From CALFBG01 sp045110315 (GTDB taxonomy: Bacteria; Bacteroidota; Bacteroidia; Chitinophagales; Saprospiraceae): DNA of 64,000 nucleotides. The notes below the pieces were generated by a model. The model was not told the origin of the DNA and searched no databases. It saw nothing but the letters and a program-made list of their open reading frames with translations. Position 1 is the stretch's first letter; every line of letters begins with the position of its first letter. Of the stretch, positions 40,276 to 48,886 are shown in pieces. The DNA lies in the NCBI GenBank assembly GCA_045110315.1, contig JBGCFY010000099.1, positions 1-64,000 of the forward strand, given 5' to 3'. The position numbers were made by a program, and so were the translations under genes.

Positions 40276-41625
40276 ATGATGGAGAATAATGCAACACTTA
40301 GTATAGGAGAAAAAGCCATTAACCTCAAAAAAGAAGTCAAAAAGATTGCTGTCATTGGCTTAGGTTACGTCGGTCTTCCCCTAGCCGTAGAATTTGCGAA
40401 ACAGTATCCGACGGTTGGCTTTGATATCAACGCCGAAAGGGTTTCGGAGTTATCCAATGCTTTCGATAAAACACTCGAAGTAGAAAATGACTTACTCAAA
40501 AAAGTAATTTCTAAAGATTCTCCGGAAGGGAAAAGTGGTTTGTACGTTACAACTAACGTTGTAGGAATTGAAGATTGTAATGTCTACATCGTTACGGTAC
40601 CTACCCCTACGGATAAGTATAATCGCCCGATCTTGGTGCCTTTACAAAAGTCAAGTGAATCGGTAGGGAAAGTCTTGAAGAAAGGAGATTACGTGATTTA
40701 TGAATCAACCGTTTATCCCGGATTGACGGAAGAAGAGTGTATTCCAATTTTAGAAAAAATGTCAGGTCTTAGCTTTAATGAAGACTTCTACGTAGGATAT
40801 AGCCCAGAACGAATCAACCCTGGAGATAAAGAACATACCGTTGCCAAAATTTTGAAAGTTACTTCTGGTTCTACACCAGCAGCAGCAGAGTTTATTGACC
40901 AATTATATAAAAGTGTCATTACTGCAGGAACCTTCAAAGCAAGCTCAATCAAAGTAGCCGAAGCGGCCAAAGTAATTGAAAATAGTCAACGAGATATCAA
41001 TATTGCCTTCGTCAACGAACTCGCCAAAATTTTTAACCTCATGGGAATTGATACGCATGAAGTTTTAGCGGCGGCAGGTACCAAGTGGAATTTTCTTAAC
41101 TTCCGTCCCGGATTAGTCGGCGGTCACTGTATCGGTGTCGATCCTTATTACTTAGCGCAAAAAGCACAAGAAGTTGGTTATCACCCAGAGATTATTTTAT
41201 CCGGCAGACGCTTGAATGATTCTATGGGAAACTACGTCGCCGGAGAAGTAATTAAGTTAATGATTAAAAAAGGAATTTCGGTAAAGCAAGCCAACGTCTT
41301 GATGCTTGGTATTACTTTTAAAGAAAATTGTCCTGACATTAGAAATACACGGGCAATTGATATTTACCGAGAATTGGTTACTTATAGTGTTAATATTGAT
41401 GTATACGATCCTTGGGCAAGTAGCGAAGAGGTACAACACGAATTCGATATTCCAATTCTTACCAAAACGGAAGAAATTAAATTGGGGCACTACGACGCAA
41501 TTATCCTAGCGGTCTCGCACGCAGAATTTATGGCAATGGATTTAACAACATTCAAAAAAGATTCAGCGATTATTTACGATGTAAAAGGAGTACTTGATAC
41601 TTCTATTGTTGACCAAAGATTATAA
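40276..41625 (+). CDS. Nucleotide-sugar 6-dehydrogenase, TviB/WbpO-like
   Basis: A 449-aa UDP-sugar dehydrogenase. NAD-binding motif IGLGYVGLPLAVEFAKQ near residue 28, YESTVYPGLTEEECIP, and the catalytic Cys285 in GGHCIGVDPYY; the C-terminal UDP-binding domain carries GITFKENCPDIRNT. It oxidises C6 of a UDP-N-acetylhexosamine to the uronic acid. It is followed 4 bp on by a TviC/WbpP-like epimerase, and the tviB-tviC pair of the Vi antigen makes UDP-GalNAcA, the most likely product. The first of two adjacent ATGs is used. Confidence 0.88.
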   Translation: MMENNATLSIGEKAINLKKEVKKIAVIGLGYVGLPLAVEFAKQYPTVGFDINAERVSELSNAFDKTLEVENDLLKKVISKDSPEGKSGLYVTTNVVGIEDCNVYIVTVPTPTDKYNRPILVPLQKSSESVGKVLKKGDYVIYESTVYPGLTEEECIPILEKMSGLSFNEDFYVGYSPERINPGDKEHTVAKILKVTSGSTPAAAEFIDQLYKSVITAGTFKASSIKVAEAAKVIENSQRDINIAFVNELAKIFNLMGIDTHEVLAAAGTKWNFLNFRPGLVGGHCIGVDPYYLAQKAQEVGYHPEIILSGRRLNDSMGNYVAGEVIKLMIKKGISVKQANVLMLGITFKENCPDIRNTRAIDIYRELVTYSVNIDVYDPWASSEEVQHEFDIPILTKTEEIKLGHYDAIILAVSHAEFMAMDLTTFKKDSAIIYDVKGVLDTSIVDQRL

Positions 41626-41629
41626 TACT

Positions 41630-42604
41630 ATGCGAATTTTAGTTACGGGTGGAGCGGGATTTATTGGTTCCAATTTAGTAGAGGCACTACTCCAAGATGA
41701 TCGAGTGAGTTTCGTACGCGTGTTGGACGATTTAAGCACCGGTCACCTGAAAAACCTGGAAGATTTTAAGGAGCGAGAGGATTTTGAATTCTTTCACGGA
41801 GATATTCGCGATTTCTCGCAATGTCTCGCAGCTTGTAGTGATATTGATGCGATTGCACATCAGGCCGCTTTGGGTTCCGTACCTCGGTCGATCAAAGATC
41901 CTTTGTTATCTAATGCGGTGAATACTGATGGTACCTTGAATATTTTCTACGCAGCGGTCAAACAAAAAATTAAACGGGTCGTTTTTGCAGCGTCCTCTTC
42001 TACCTACGGTGATAGTCCTACCTTACCCAAAGTAGAAGATCAGATTGGTAAGCCACTTTCTCCTTACGCCGTAACGAAATTAGTGAACGAAATCTACGCC
42101 GACGTTTTTTCTAAAACCTACGACTTTGAATTTATTGGTCTCCGATATTTTAATGTCTTCGGTCCTAAGCAAGATCCAAATGGTGCCTACGCAGCAGTGA
42201 TTCCTTTGTTTTTTAAAGCAGCAATCGAAAAAACAGCACCAACAATTCACGGAGATGGAGAACAAAGTCGAGATTTTACTTTCGTAGCCAATGCGGTGCA
42301 AGCAAATATTCGCGCCCTCTTTACCGATAATGAAGATGCCGTTAATCAAGTGTATAATATTGCCGTCGGGGAAAGAATTACGATTAACGAATTGTATCGT
42401 TTGATTCAGGAAATTGCTAGTTCTGATGTTCCTGCCAATCATACGGCTAGTCGAATCGGTGATGTTAAACATAGCTTAGCCAATATCTCTAAGGCAAAAT
42501 CATTGATGGGCTACGATCCACTTTTTAAAGTAAAAAAGGCATTGGAAATTTCTTACCAATGGTATGAAGCTCAAATGCAAAAAGATAAATTACAGGTCAA
42601 ATAA
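41630..42604 (+). CDS. UDP-N-acetylhexosamine(uronate) 4-epimerase, TviC/WbpP-like
   Basis: About 324 aa, extended SDR: TGGAGFIGSN at the start, SSSTYGDSPTLPK, catalytic YAVTK, and FGPKQDPNGAYAAVIP typical of WbpP/TviC C4-epimerases. It interconverts gluco- and galacto-forms of UDP-HexNAc or its uronate. The chosen ATG at 41630 follows the dehydrogenase stop closely; an upstream in-frame start would overlap that gene and add 12 residues before the Rossmann strand. Confidence 0.85.
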   Translation: MRILVTGGAGFIGSNLVEALLQDDRVSFVRVLDDLSTGHLKNLEDFKEREDFEFFHGDIRDFSQCLAACSDIDAIAHQAALGSVPRSIKDPLLSNAVNTDGTLNIFYAAVKQKIKRVVFAASSSTYGDSPTLPKVEDQIGKPLSPYAVTKLVNEIYADVFSKTYDFEFIGLRYFNVFGPKQDPNGAYAAVIPLFFKAAIEKTAPTIHGDGEQSRDFTFVANAVQANIRALFTDNEDAVNQVYNIAVGERITINELYRLIQEIASSDVPANHTASRIGDVKHSLANISKAKSLMGYDPLFKVKKALEISYQWYEAQMQKDKLQVK

Positions 42605-42909
42605 ACAGAAGTTGAGCGCATTGGAAAATAACTATTACTAGCTAAGCTATTCCCAATGATATTTATATGTTTATATAATGGCATTTAGATATATTATACA
42701 ATATTCGCTCCAGACAAATCCAAATCAGCTCGCGCAGTCGTAAACATTAACGAATACCCTTACGATTTACGCCATGCCGAATTACTATAAAATAAGAGAT
42801 CAAGAGGAAGACTCAATCGCTTGCTTCGAAAAAATCATCTCGAACCCAAGCTAAGCGACACTACCCCTGAGTTTGCTTCTTCTCATTTCATGAATTTTAA
42901 AATTATTGT
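42605..42909. other. 305-bp gap with possible gene remnant
   Basis: No intact gene. Short peptides readable in this strand (from 42678, and a 27-codon frame from 42775 beginning MPNYYKIRDQEED) have protein-like composition but are broken by stops in every frame. It could be a decayed gene or an unusual leader for the next gene; I cannot assign it to a family. Confidence 0.35.
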
Positions 42910-43962
42910 ATGAATCCTTGGTCAGACAAACGAGTTTTAATTACAGGAGTTTGCGGTACAGTTGGTTCCGAGTTATTAAAACAATTGGTGGAGTTAGGTG
43001 CTAAATCTATCATCGGTATTGATAGCAATGAAAGCGAACTTTTCTTTGCTACCCAGCCTTATCGAAATAACGATAACGTCAATTTTTACCTCTGTGATAT
43101 TACCAACAAATCAGAATTACGACGTTTATTCAAAGGTATTGATATTGTTTTACACGCTGCGGCGCGGAAGCATGTTATCCTTTGCGAAAAATCTCCTTCC
43201 GAAGCCGTACGAACCAATATTATTGGTACGCAAACCATTATTGACGTAGCTTTAGAATCCGACGTAGAAAGAGTTATTTTCACTTCTTCCGACAAAGCCG
43301 TTAATCCTACTAATGTAATGGGAACGTCTAAGTTGATGGGAGAGCGTTTAATGACTGCTGCCAATGCTTCTAAAAAAGGGAAATTCCCAATCTTCGCATC
43401 TACGCGTTTTGGAAATGTACTAGGCTCAAATGGCTCAGTGATTCCTTTATTTAAAAAACAAATTCAACAGGGAGATACTGTCACGCTAACGGATGAAGGC
43501 ATGAGTCGCTTTGTAATGACGATCTCCGAATCAGCCAAACTGGTTTTACGATCTGTTTTCCTCGCACACGGAGGAGAAGTTTTCGTTACCAAAATGCCTA
43601 TTATCCAGATTAAAGACTTGGCTAACGCCATGATTGATATCATCAAGGAGAAAGAAAAAATCTACCGGGATATTACTATCAAAATCATTGGTGCAAAAGC
43701 GGGAGAAAAACTTTACGAAGAATTAATCAACGAAGAGGAAATACGCAGAACCGTTGAAATCGAAGATTTCTTCGCCGTCTTGCCCGCCTTCAAATCAGTC
43801 TACAAAAATATCGAATATACCTTCAACGGAGTGGAACAAAAACCAGTCAGCAAAATTTATCGCTCTGATTTGGAACCTTCCATGAACTTGGACGAACTAA
43901 AAACCTATTTAATTAATAATAAGCTAATTTACGATTATGAAAATCATCATATTGGGGGGTGA
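42910..43962 (+). CDS. CapD/FlaA1-type UDP-GlcNAc 4,6-dehydratase-like protein
   Basis: A 350-aa SDR of the polysacc_synt_2 family: VLITGVCGTVGSELLKQLVE, HAAARKHVILCEKSP, SSDKAVNPTNVMGTSKLMGE (Met in place of the usual catalytic Tyr, as in this subfamily), STRFGNVLGSNGSVIPLF and a family-typical C-terminus with GAKAGEKLYEELINEEE. Members dehydrate UDP-GlcNAc at C4/C6, with or without C5 inversion. Soluble, without the membrane domain of full CapD. The product is a 6-deoxy-4-keto sugar. It overlaps the next gene by 26 bp. Confidence 0.85.
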   Translation: MNPWSDKRVLITGVCGTVGSELLKQLVELGAKSIIGIDSNESELFFATQPYRNNDNVNFYLCDITNKSELRRLFKGIDIVLHAAARKHVILCEKSPSEAVRTNIIGTQTIIDVALESDVERVIFTSSDKAVNPTNVMGTSKLMGERLMTAANASKKGKFPIFASTRFGNVLGSNGSVIPLFKKQIQQGDTVTLTDEGMSRFVMTISESAKLVLRSVFLAHGGEVFVTKMPIIQIKDLANAMIDIIKEKEKIYRDITIKIIGAKAGEKLYEELINEEEIRRTVEIEDFFAVLPAFKSVYKNIEYTFNGVEQKPVSKIYRSDLEPSMNLDELKTYLINNKLIYDYENHHIGG

Positions 43963-45088
43963 TGGCTACCTAGGTTGGCCAACTTCCATGGACTTGGCAG
44001 CCAAAGGCCACGAAGTCTTAACCATTGACAATTACTCTCGACGAACCATCGCCATGCAGTCTTCTTCGGAAGGTTTAATTCAAAATCCTAACCTCGAAGA
44101 TCGAGCAAGAATTTTTGAATCTTTGACGGGCAAAAAAATTCACGTGGCGATCGGCGATTTGAAAAATTTTGGTTTCCTCGAAGGACACATCAAATCTTTT
44201 CAACCCGACGCAGTAGTACACTACGCAGAACAACCTTCTGCACCGTACTCTTTGAAAGGCTACGAAGAAGCACATTATACGCTTAAAAACAATCTCGAAG
44301 TAACCCATAATTTGATTTGGGCAATTTTGAAAAATAAGCCAGAATGCCACATCGTAAAATTAGGAACGATGGGCGAATATGGTACGCCTAACATCGACAT
44401 CGAAGAAGGATGGTTGGATATCGAGCACAAAGGCAGAAAGGATAAATTCTTATTCCCACGTGCAGCAGGTAGTTTGTATCATACGACTAAGGTCTTGGAT
44501 ACGGATTTACTTTGGTTCTACGTGCGTACCTTTGACTTACGCGTAACGGATTTGATGCAAGGGCCTGTTTACGGGCTTTCTACTAAAGAATCCGATTTGG
44601 ATGATCGCTTATTACCTAACTTCCATTACGATGATATCTTCGGAACTGTCGTGAATAGATTTTTGGTACAAGCAGTAGCGGGTGTGCCCTTAACGGTATA
44701 TGGTAAAGGCGGACAAATTAGAGGTTATCTCAATTTGAAAGATACTTTGCAATGTATTGACTTAGCATTACACAATCCAGCGGACAAGCGAGAATTGAAA
44801 ATTTATAACCAATTAACGGAAACTTTTACCGTCAACGAATTGGCCGAAAATATTCAAAAAGCAGGAAAAACTTTAGGGATCGACGTCGCAATCAAATCTA
44901 TTGAAAATCCACGTAGAGAAGCTGAAGAACATTATTATAATCCTAAGCATACTGGTCTAATTGATCTCGGTTTAGAACCGAACTATATGACAACGGAAGT
45001 CTTAGCGAATATGATGAAGTTTGTAATGAATTATAAAGATAATATCGACGAAACTAAGATCTTTCCTCGGGTAAAATGGAGTAAATAA
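43937..45088 (+). CDS. SQD1-like NAD-dependent epimerase (UDP-sulfoquinovose synthase family)
   Basis: A 383-aa extended SDR closely resembling SQD1: GGDGYLGWPTSMDLAAKGHE, VHYAEQPSAPYS, KLGTMGEYGTPNIDIEEGW, catalytic YHTTK, LTVYGKGGQIRGYL and NPRREAEEHYYN. SQD1 adds sulfite to a UDP-glucose-derived intermediate to make UDP-sulfoquinovose. The Thr, Tyr and Lys of the active site are present, but the Arg I recall in the plant EQRSAPYS motif is Pro here, so substrate may differ. It sits in an operon that also makes activated sulfate. The stop overlaps the next ATG by one base (TAATG). Confidence 0.8.
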   Translation: MKIIILGGDGYLGWPTSMDLAAKGHEVLTIDNYSRRTIAMQSSSEGLIQNPNLEDRARIFESLTGKKIHVAIGDLKNFGFLEGHIKSFQPDAVVHYAEQPSAPYSLKGYEEAHYTLKNNLEVTHNLIWAILKNKPECHIVKLGTMGEYGTPNIDIEEGWLDIEHKGRKDKFLFPRAAGSLYHTTKVLDTDLLWFYVRTFDLRVTDLMQGPVYGLSTKESDLDDRLLPNFHYDDIFGTVVNRFLVQAVAGVPLTVYGKGGQIRGYLNLKDTLQCIDLALHNPADKRELKIYNQLTETFTVNELAENIQKAGKTLGIDVAIKSIENPRREAEEHYYNPKHTGLIDLGLEPNYMTTEVLANMMKFVMNYKDNIDETKIFPRVKWSK

Positions 45089-46077
45089 TGAATTGGTTAA
45101 TAACAGGTGGCTGTGGCTTTATTGGTCGAAACTTGATCAAGGAGCTGCTGCACCAACACACAGGGATTACCATTAGAGTAGTCGATAATTTTTCCGTAGG
45201 GAAACCTTCGGATCTGGAATATGCCACGGATGATTTTGAAGTTGTACCCAACGCAGCAGCCTTGAATTGGGAACACCCCTTGCAAATCATCGAAGGAGAT
45301 ATTATGAATGCGGACTTAGCAGTTGAAATAACGGAAGGTGCCGACGTCATTATTCACCTAGCAGCCAACACCGGCGTTGGTCCATCGGTAGAACATCCTC
45401 GAATGGACTGCACAACCAATGTAATTGGTACGTTCAATTATTTGGAGGCTTGTCGCAAAAATGGGATTAAGCGCTTTGTTTTTGCTTCTAGTGGAGCACC
45501 GATCGGGGAGTGTATTCCGCCGATTCACGAAGAGTTAGCTTGCCATCCCGTTTCTCCTTACGGCGCGAGTAAATTAGCTGGAGAAGCTTACTGCTCCGCG
45601 TACTACCAGACGTTTAAAGTCGAGACGGTAGCTTTACGCTTTGGTAATATCTACGGTCCAGGGTCTACGCACAAAAGTAGTGTCGTTGCTAAATTTATTC
45701 GCCAAGCGATGCAGGGAGAAACTTTGGAAATCTATGGCGATGGAACGCAAACGCGAGACTTCATTTTTACGAAAGACCTTACGAATGCGATCTGGCTCGG
45801 CGCTACGAAAGCAGGTATTGGTGGAGAAATTTTCCAAATTGCAACCAATAAGGAAACCACTGTACTTGAAGTCACCGAAGCACTGGTTGATGCCATGAAA
45901 GCTTGTGGTATTGACGGCGTTGAAATCAAACACGGTCCCAAGCGACTAGGAGATGTAATGCGTAATTTTTCGGATACGCGCAAAGCAAAAAAAGTTCTAG
46001 GTTGGAATTGTGAATACGAATTGAAAGAAGGCTTGAAGCAAACTATTCAGTGGTTTGTAGAGCCATCTAAAGTTTAA
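45088..46077 (+). CDS. NAD-dependent sugar epimerase/dehydratase
   Basis: A 329-aa extended SDR: TGGCGFIGRNLIKELL, HLAANTGVGPSVEHPRMDC, FASSGAPIGE, catalytic YGASK and LRFGNIYGPGSTHKSS. It resembles UDP-glucose/UDP-HexNAc 4-epimerases and UDP-glucuronate decarboxylases in overall form; no motif fixes the substrate. It is translationally coupled to the SQD1-like gene, which suggests that the two act on the same sugar. Confidence 0.75.
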   Translation: MNWLITGGCGFIGRNLIKELLHQHTGITIRVVDNFSVGKPSDLEYATDDFEVVPNAAALNWEHPLQIIEGDIMNADLAVEITEGADVIIHLAANTGVGPSVEHPRMDCTTNVIGTFNYLEACRKNGIKRFVFASSGAPIGECIPPIHEELACHPVSPYGASKLAGEAYCSAYYQTFKVETVALRFGNIYGPGSTHKSSVVAKFIRQAMQGETLEIYGDGTQTRDFIFTKDLTNAIWLGATKAGIGGEIFQIATNKETTVLEVTEALVDAMKACGIDGVEIKHGPKRLGDVMRNFSDTRKAKKVLGWNCEYELKEGLKQTIQWFVEPSKV

Positions 46078-46116
46078 ACTACAGGCGCTAATTAGCCAGC
46101 TACTTTATCAACAGGC

Positions 46117-46665
46117 ATGAAAAAAATAGTTTCTACCATAAAGCGGAAGTGGATCGAACTTTACTACATTCGGATAAAAAAAGATTGGGTTGCCTATGCA
46201 CGAACACTTGGCGTTAAAGTAGGCAATAACAGTAGAATCCTTACCACACAATTTGGTTCAGAACCTTTTCTCATTGAAATTGGAGACCGAGTAACCGTTA
46301 CAAATGGCGTTCGATTACTGACGCACGATGGTGCCACTTGGCTCATCCGCGACGAAAAAGGAAGAAGACACTTACATAAGAAAGTCATTATAGGTAATGA
46401 TGTTTTTATTGGTGTTGATTCCATCTTGATGCCAGGTGTAAATATTGGAAATCGGGTCATCGTTGCGGCAGGATCTGTCGTGACTAAATCGATTCCAGAT
46501 GGTGTGATTGTTGGTGGTAATCCTGCTAAAATTATTGGACAATACAAAGCTTACGAAGCGCGTGCGCTGGAACAATACGTTAGCCAAGAAGAGCTTGACT
46601 TTAAAGTACCTTTTGAAGAACGAGTGCTTAAGATTTTAGATCATGAGCGTAAACCTTCCTTGTAG
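46117..46665 (+). CDS. Hexapeptide-repeat O-acyltransferase
   Basis: A 182-aa left-handed beta-helix acetyltransferase (IGNDVFIGVDSILMPGVNIG, VIVAAGSVVTKSIPDGVIVG, GNPAKIIGQYKAYEARALE), close in form to maltose/galactoside and serine acetyltransferases. In this locus it probably O-acetylates a sugar of the repeat unit. It is followed by a weak hairpin (ACAGC/GCTGT, about 46678) and a T-run that may be a partial terminator. Confidence 0.8.
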   Translation: MKKIVSTIKRKWIELYYIRIKKDWVAYARTLGVKVGNNSRILTTQFGSEPFLIEIGDRVTVTNGVRLLTHDGATWLIRDEKGRRHLHKKVIIGNDVFIGVDSILMPGVNIGNRVIVAAGSVVTKSIPDGVIVGGNPAKIIGQYKAYEARALEQYVSQEELDFKVPFEERVLKILDHERKPSL

Positions 46666-46732
46666 TAAGTAGAAGCACAGCTTAGCTGTAGTTTCATTTT
46701 TTTATTTAAAATACCTTCATAATTAATTCCTA

Positions 46733-47509
46733 ATGCAAATACTTTTTTTAAGAATATACTTTAAGATTTTAAGAACGCTCGGTCTTGGTGACAAACTTTT
46801 CTATAAAATCAAAAGTGGTCGAAATAAAGGGTTTAAATATCGAATTGGATTTGGTAATGATTACCTTTTCGGAACTTACGAGGAAGATGCCATCGAAAAA
46901 ATTTCTGAGCATATTTCTCCCAATGATATCATTTATGACTTGGGGGCAAATGCAGGCTATTTCTCTTTAGCATTTTCGCGGAAAACCAATAATAAAATTT
47001 ATGCCTTTGAACCTTCCCGCCCGGTGTTTAATATTCTAAAAACACACATTAAAGAGAATAATGTGACGAATGTTATTCCTATGAATATTGCGATTACGGA
47101 TCAAAAACGAGAATTGACTTTTACGGATCATGCGAGTAAAGTAGGAAATACCTACATTAGCGAATCCAAGAACTATAATGAGCGTATTGATTCTTATACG
47201 ATTGAAGGTAACAGTATTGACAATGTTTGCTTACACGAAAAATCAATTTTGCCGCCAAACGTGATTAAAATAGATGTAGAAGGTGCTGAATATGATGTAT
47301 TAGTTGGCGCAAGAGCAACCATCGAAAAATATAGTCCGGTACTACTTTTAGCAACGCACGAAAGACACGTAAAAGGAATCAGAGATAAGTGTCTAGCGCT
47401 TTGCAAAGAAATGAACTACGAAGTATTGCCATTAGATGATTTGAAGAATGGCGGTGGACTAGAAGATTTCTTGTTGCTACCCAAAAAAGTAGCTCAACCA
47501 GCCCGCTAA
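46733..47509 (+). CDS. FkbM-family methyltransferase
   Basis: A 258-aa SAM-dependent methyltransferase with motif I DLGANAGYFSLAFSRK, FEPSRPVFNILKTHI and the family motif KIDVEGAEYDVLVGA. FkbM proteins O-methylate sugars in polysaccharides and natural products. It lies between an acetyltransferase and the flippase gene, which fits non-sugar decoration of the repeat unit. Confidence 0.85.
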   Translation: MQILFLRIYFKILRTLGLGDKLFYKIKSGRNKGFKYRIGFGNDYLFGTYEEDAIEKISEHISPNDIIYDLGANAGYFSLAFSRKTNNKIYAFEPSRPVFNILKTHIKENNVTNVIPMNIAITDQKRELTFTDHASKVGNTYISESKNYNERIDSYTIEGNSIDNVCLHEKSILPPNVIKIDVEGAEYDVLVGARATIEKYSPVLLLATHERHVKGIRDKCLALCKEMNYEVLPLDDLKNGGGLEDFLLLPKKVAQPAR

Positions 47510-47571
47510 ACATTTTAAGCCAACCGATTCTACTAAACTCCTGATACCCGAGATAAACCATTGAGTTCTCA

Positions 47572-48879
47572 ATGTCGCTACCCTTCGTAAAAAAACTAAT
47601 TAATTCTAAGTTAAGCACCACGCTTGTTTTACAGATGGCTGCTATTCTAGTAGGATTATTATCGCATTACTTTTTTACCCAGTGGATGGGAGAGACAAAA
47701 TACGGTTACTATGCTTTTGGCTTGAGTATGTTAACGATTTTCACCTTAGTTGCTAAATTGGGTTTAGACGTTGGCGTATTGCGGTTTTTGCCAGAAGAAA
47801 TTAACCAAAAAGCTTACGGTAACGTCATTGGTTATCTTGTTTTTTCGATTAGCTTAATTATCCTGACGGCCTTATTGGTTTTGCTAGGACTGAAAGTATT
47901 GCTTCAGTTTGAGGCTTTGCAAGAGAGTAATTTTTATATTATTTATACTTTCTTGCTTGCGCTACCGTTCAAAGCAATTATTGATTATAACGCTTACCTG
48001 TATCAAAACTTTAATAAGGTTAGTTATTCGATTATTCATAAGTCGATTTTTCTACCTATTTTATTTTGTGTATTGCTGTTCTGCTTTTATCAAACAGCAG
48101 ATTCCTTCGAGCGCATCGCACATCTTTATATCTTAGCAATTACGGGAGTTTGTTTTTCTTCACTTTTCTTTTTGAAGAATACCCCGATTCGCGATTTCTT
48201 TCGTGTAAAGCCGAGTTTTAAAGCCTCGGAATGGCTTAAGGTAACAATTTGGTTAGCGATCATTGATAATATTCAGTATTGGTTATCTGATACGGATATT
48301 TTTATGTTAGGTCTTTTTTCTACACCTGAACAGATTGGAATTTATTCCATCGGGGTGAAAATTTCAGCTATTTCAACGATTGGTGTTACAGCGGTTAACT
48401 TTTTATTAGCACCAAGAATTTCTAAATTATTTTACAATAACAAGGTAGAAGAAATAGAAAAAACCTTAGAGGAATACGTTCCCTTCTTAGCCTTATATGC
48501 TGTTACGTTTGTAATAGGGGCTGTTTTTTTAGGGAAATTCATCTTATCAATTTTTGGAGCGTCTTACGTCGAAGCTTACATTCCCATGTTAATTCTAGTC
48601 GGCTCAAAAATCTTTCTTACAATTTTAGGTCCGGTGTCTTATATGCTTTCCTTAACGGGGAAAGAAAAATTTGTCTTTGCGATTAACTTTGCCGCAGTAT
48701 TGGTAAACATAAGTCTAAATTTTTTCCTAATTCAAGCCTTTGGAATTATAGGTGCGGCTATAGGTACAGCGGTTGCCATCGGTGTTCGCGGAACAATTTT
48801 ATCTATTGTAGTGAAGCGCCATTTAAAAATTAAACTGCTTCCTGAATTGATGCTAAAACGTTTTTTTAACTTTAAGTAA
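47572..48879 (+). CDS. Wzx-type polysaccharide flippase
   Basis: A 435-aa integral membrane protein with about 12-14 transmembrane helices and the MATE/MOP-superfamily look of O-antigen flippases (ILVGLLSHYFFTQWMGETKY, GLDVGVLRFLPEEI, SLTGKEKFVFAINFAAVLVN). It should move lipid-linked repeat units to the periplasmic face of the inner membrane for the Wzy protein encoded two genes later. Confidence 0.88.
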   Translation: MSLPFVKKLINSKLSTTLVLQMAAILVGLLSHYFFTQWMGETKYGYYAFGLSMLTIFTLVAKLGLDVGVLRFLPEEINQKAYGNVIGYLVFSISLIILTALLVLLGLKVLLQFEALQESNFYIIYTFLLALPFKAIIDYNAYLYQNFNKVSYSIIHKSIFLPILFCVLLFCFYQTADSFERIAHLYILAITGVCFSSLFFLKNTPIRDFFRVKPSFKASEWLKVTIWLAIIDNIQYWLSDTDIFMLGLFSTPEQIGIYSIGVKISAISTIGVTAVNFLLAPRISKLFYNNKVEEIEKTLEEYVPFLALYAVTFVIGAVFLGKFILSIFGASYVEAYIPMLILVGSKIFLTILGPVSYMLSLTGKEKFVFAINFAAVLVNISLNFFLIQAFGIIGAAIGTAVAIGVRGTILSIVVKRHLKIKLLPELMLKRFFNFK

Positions 48880-48886
48880 GTTTATC

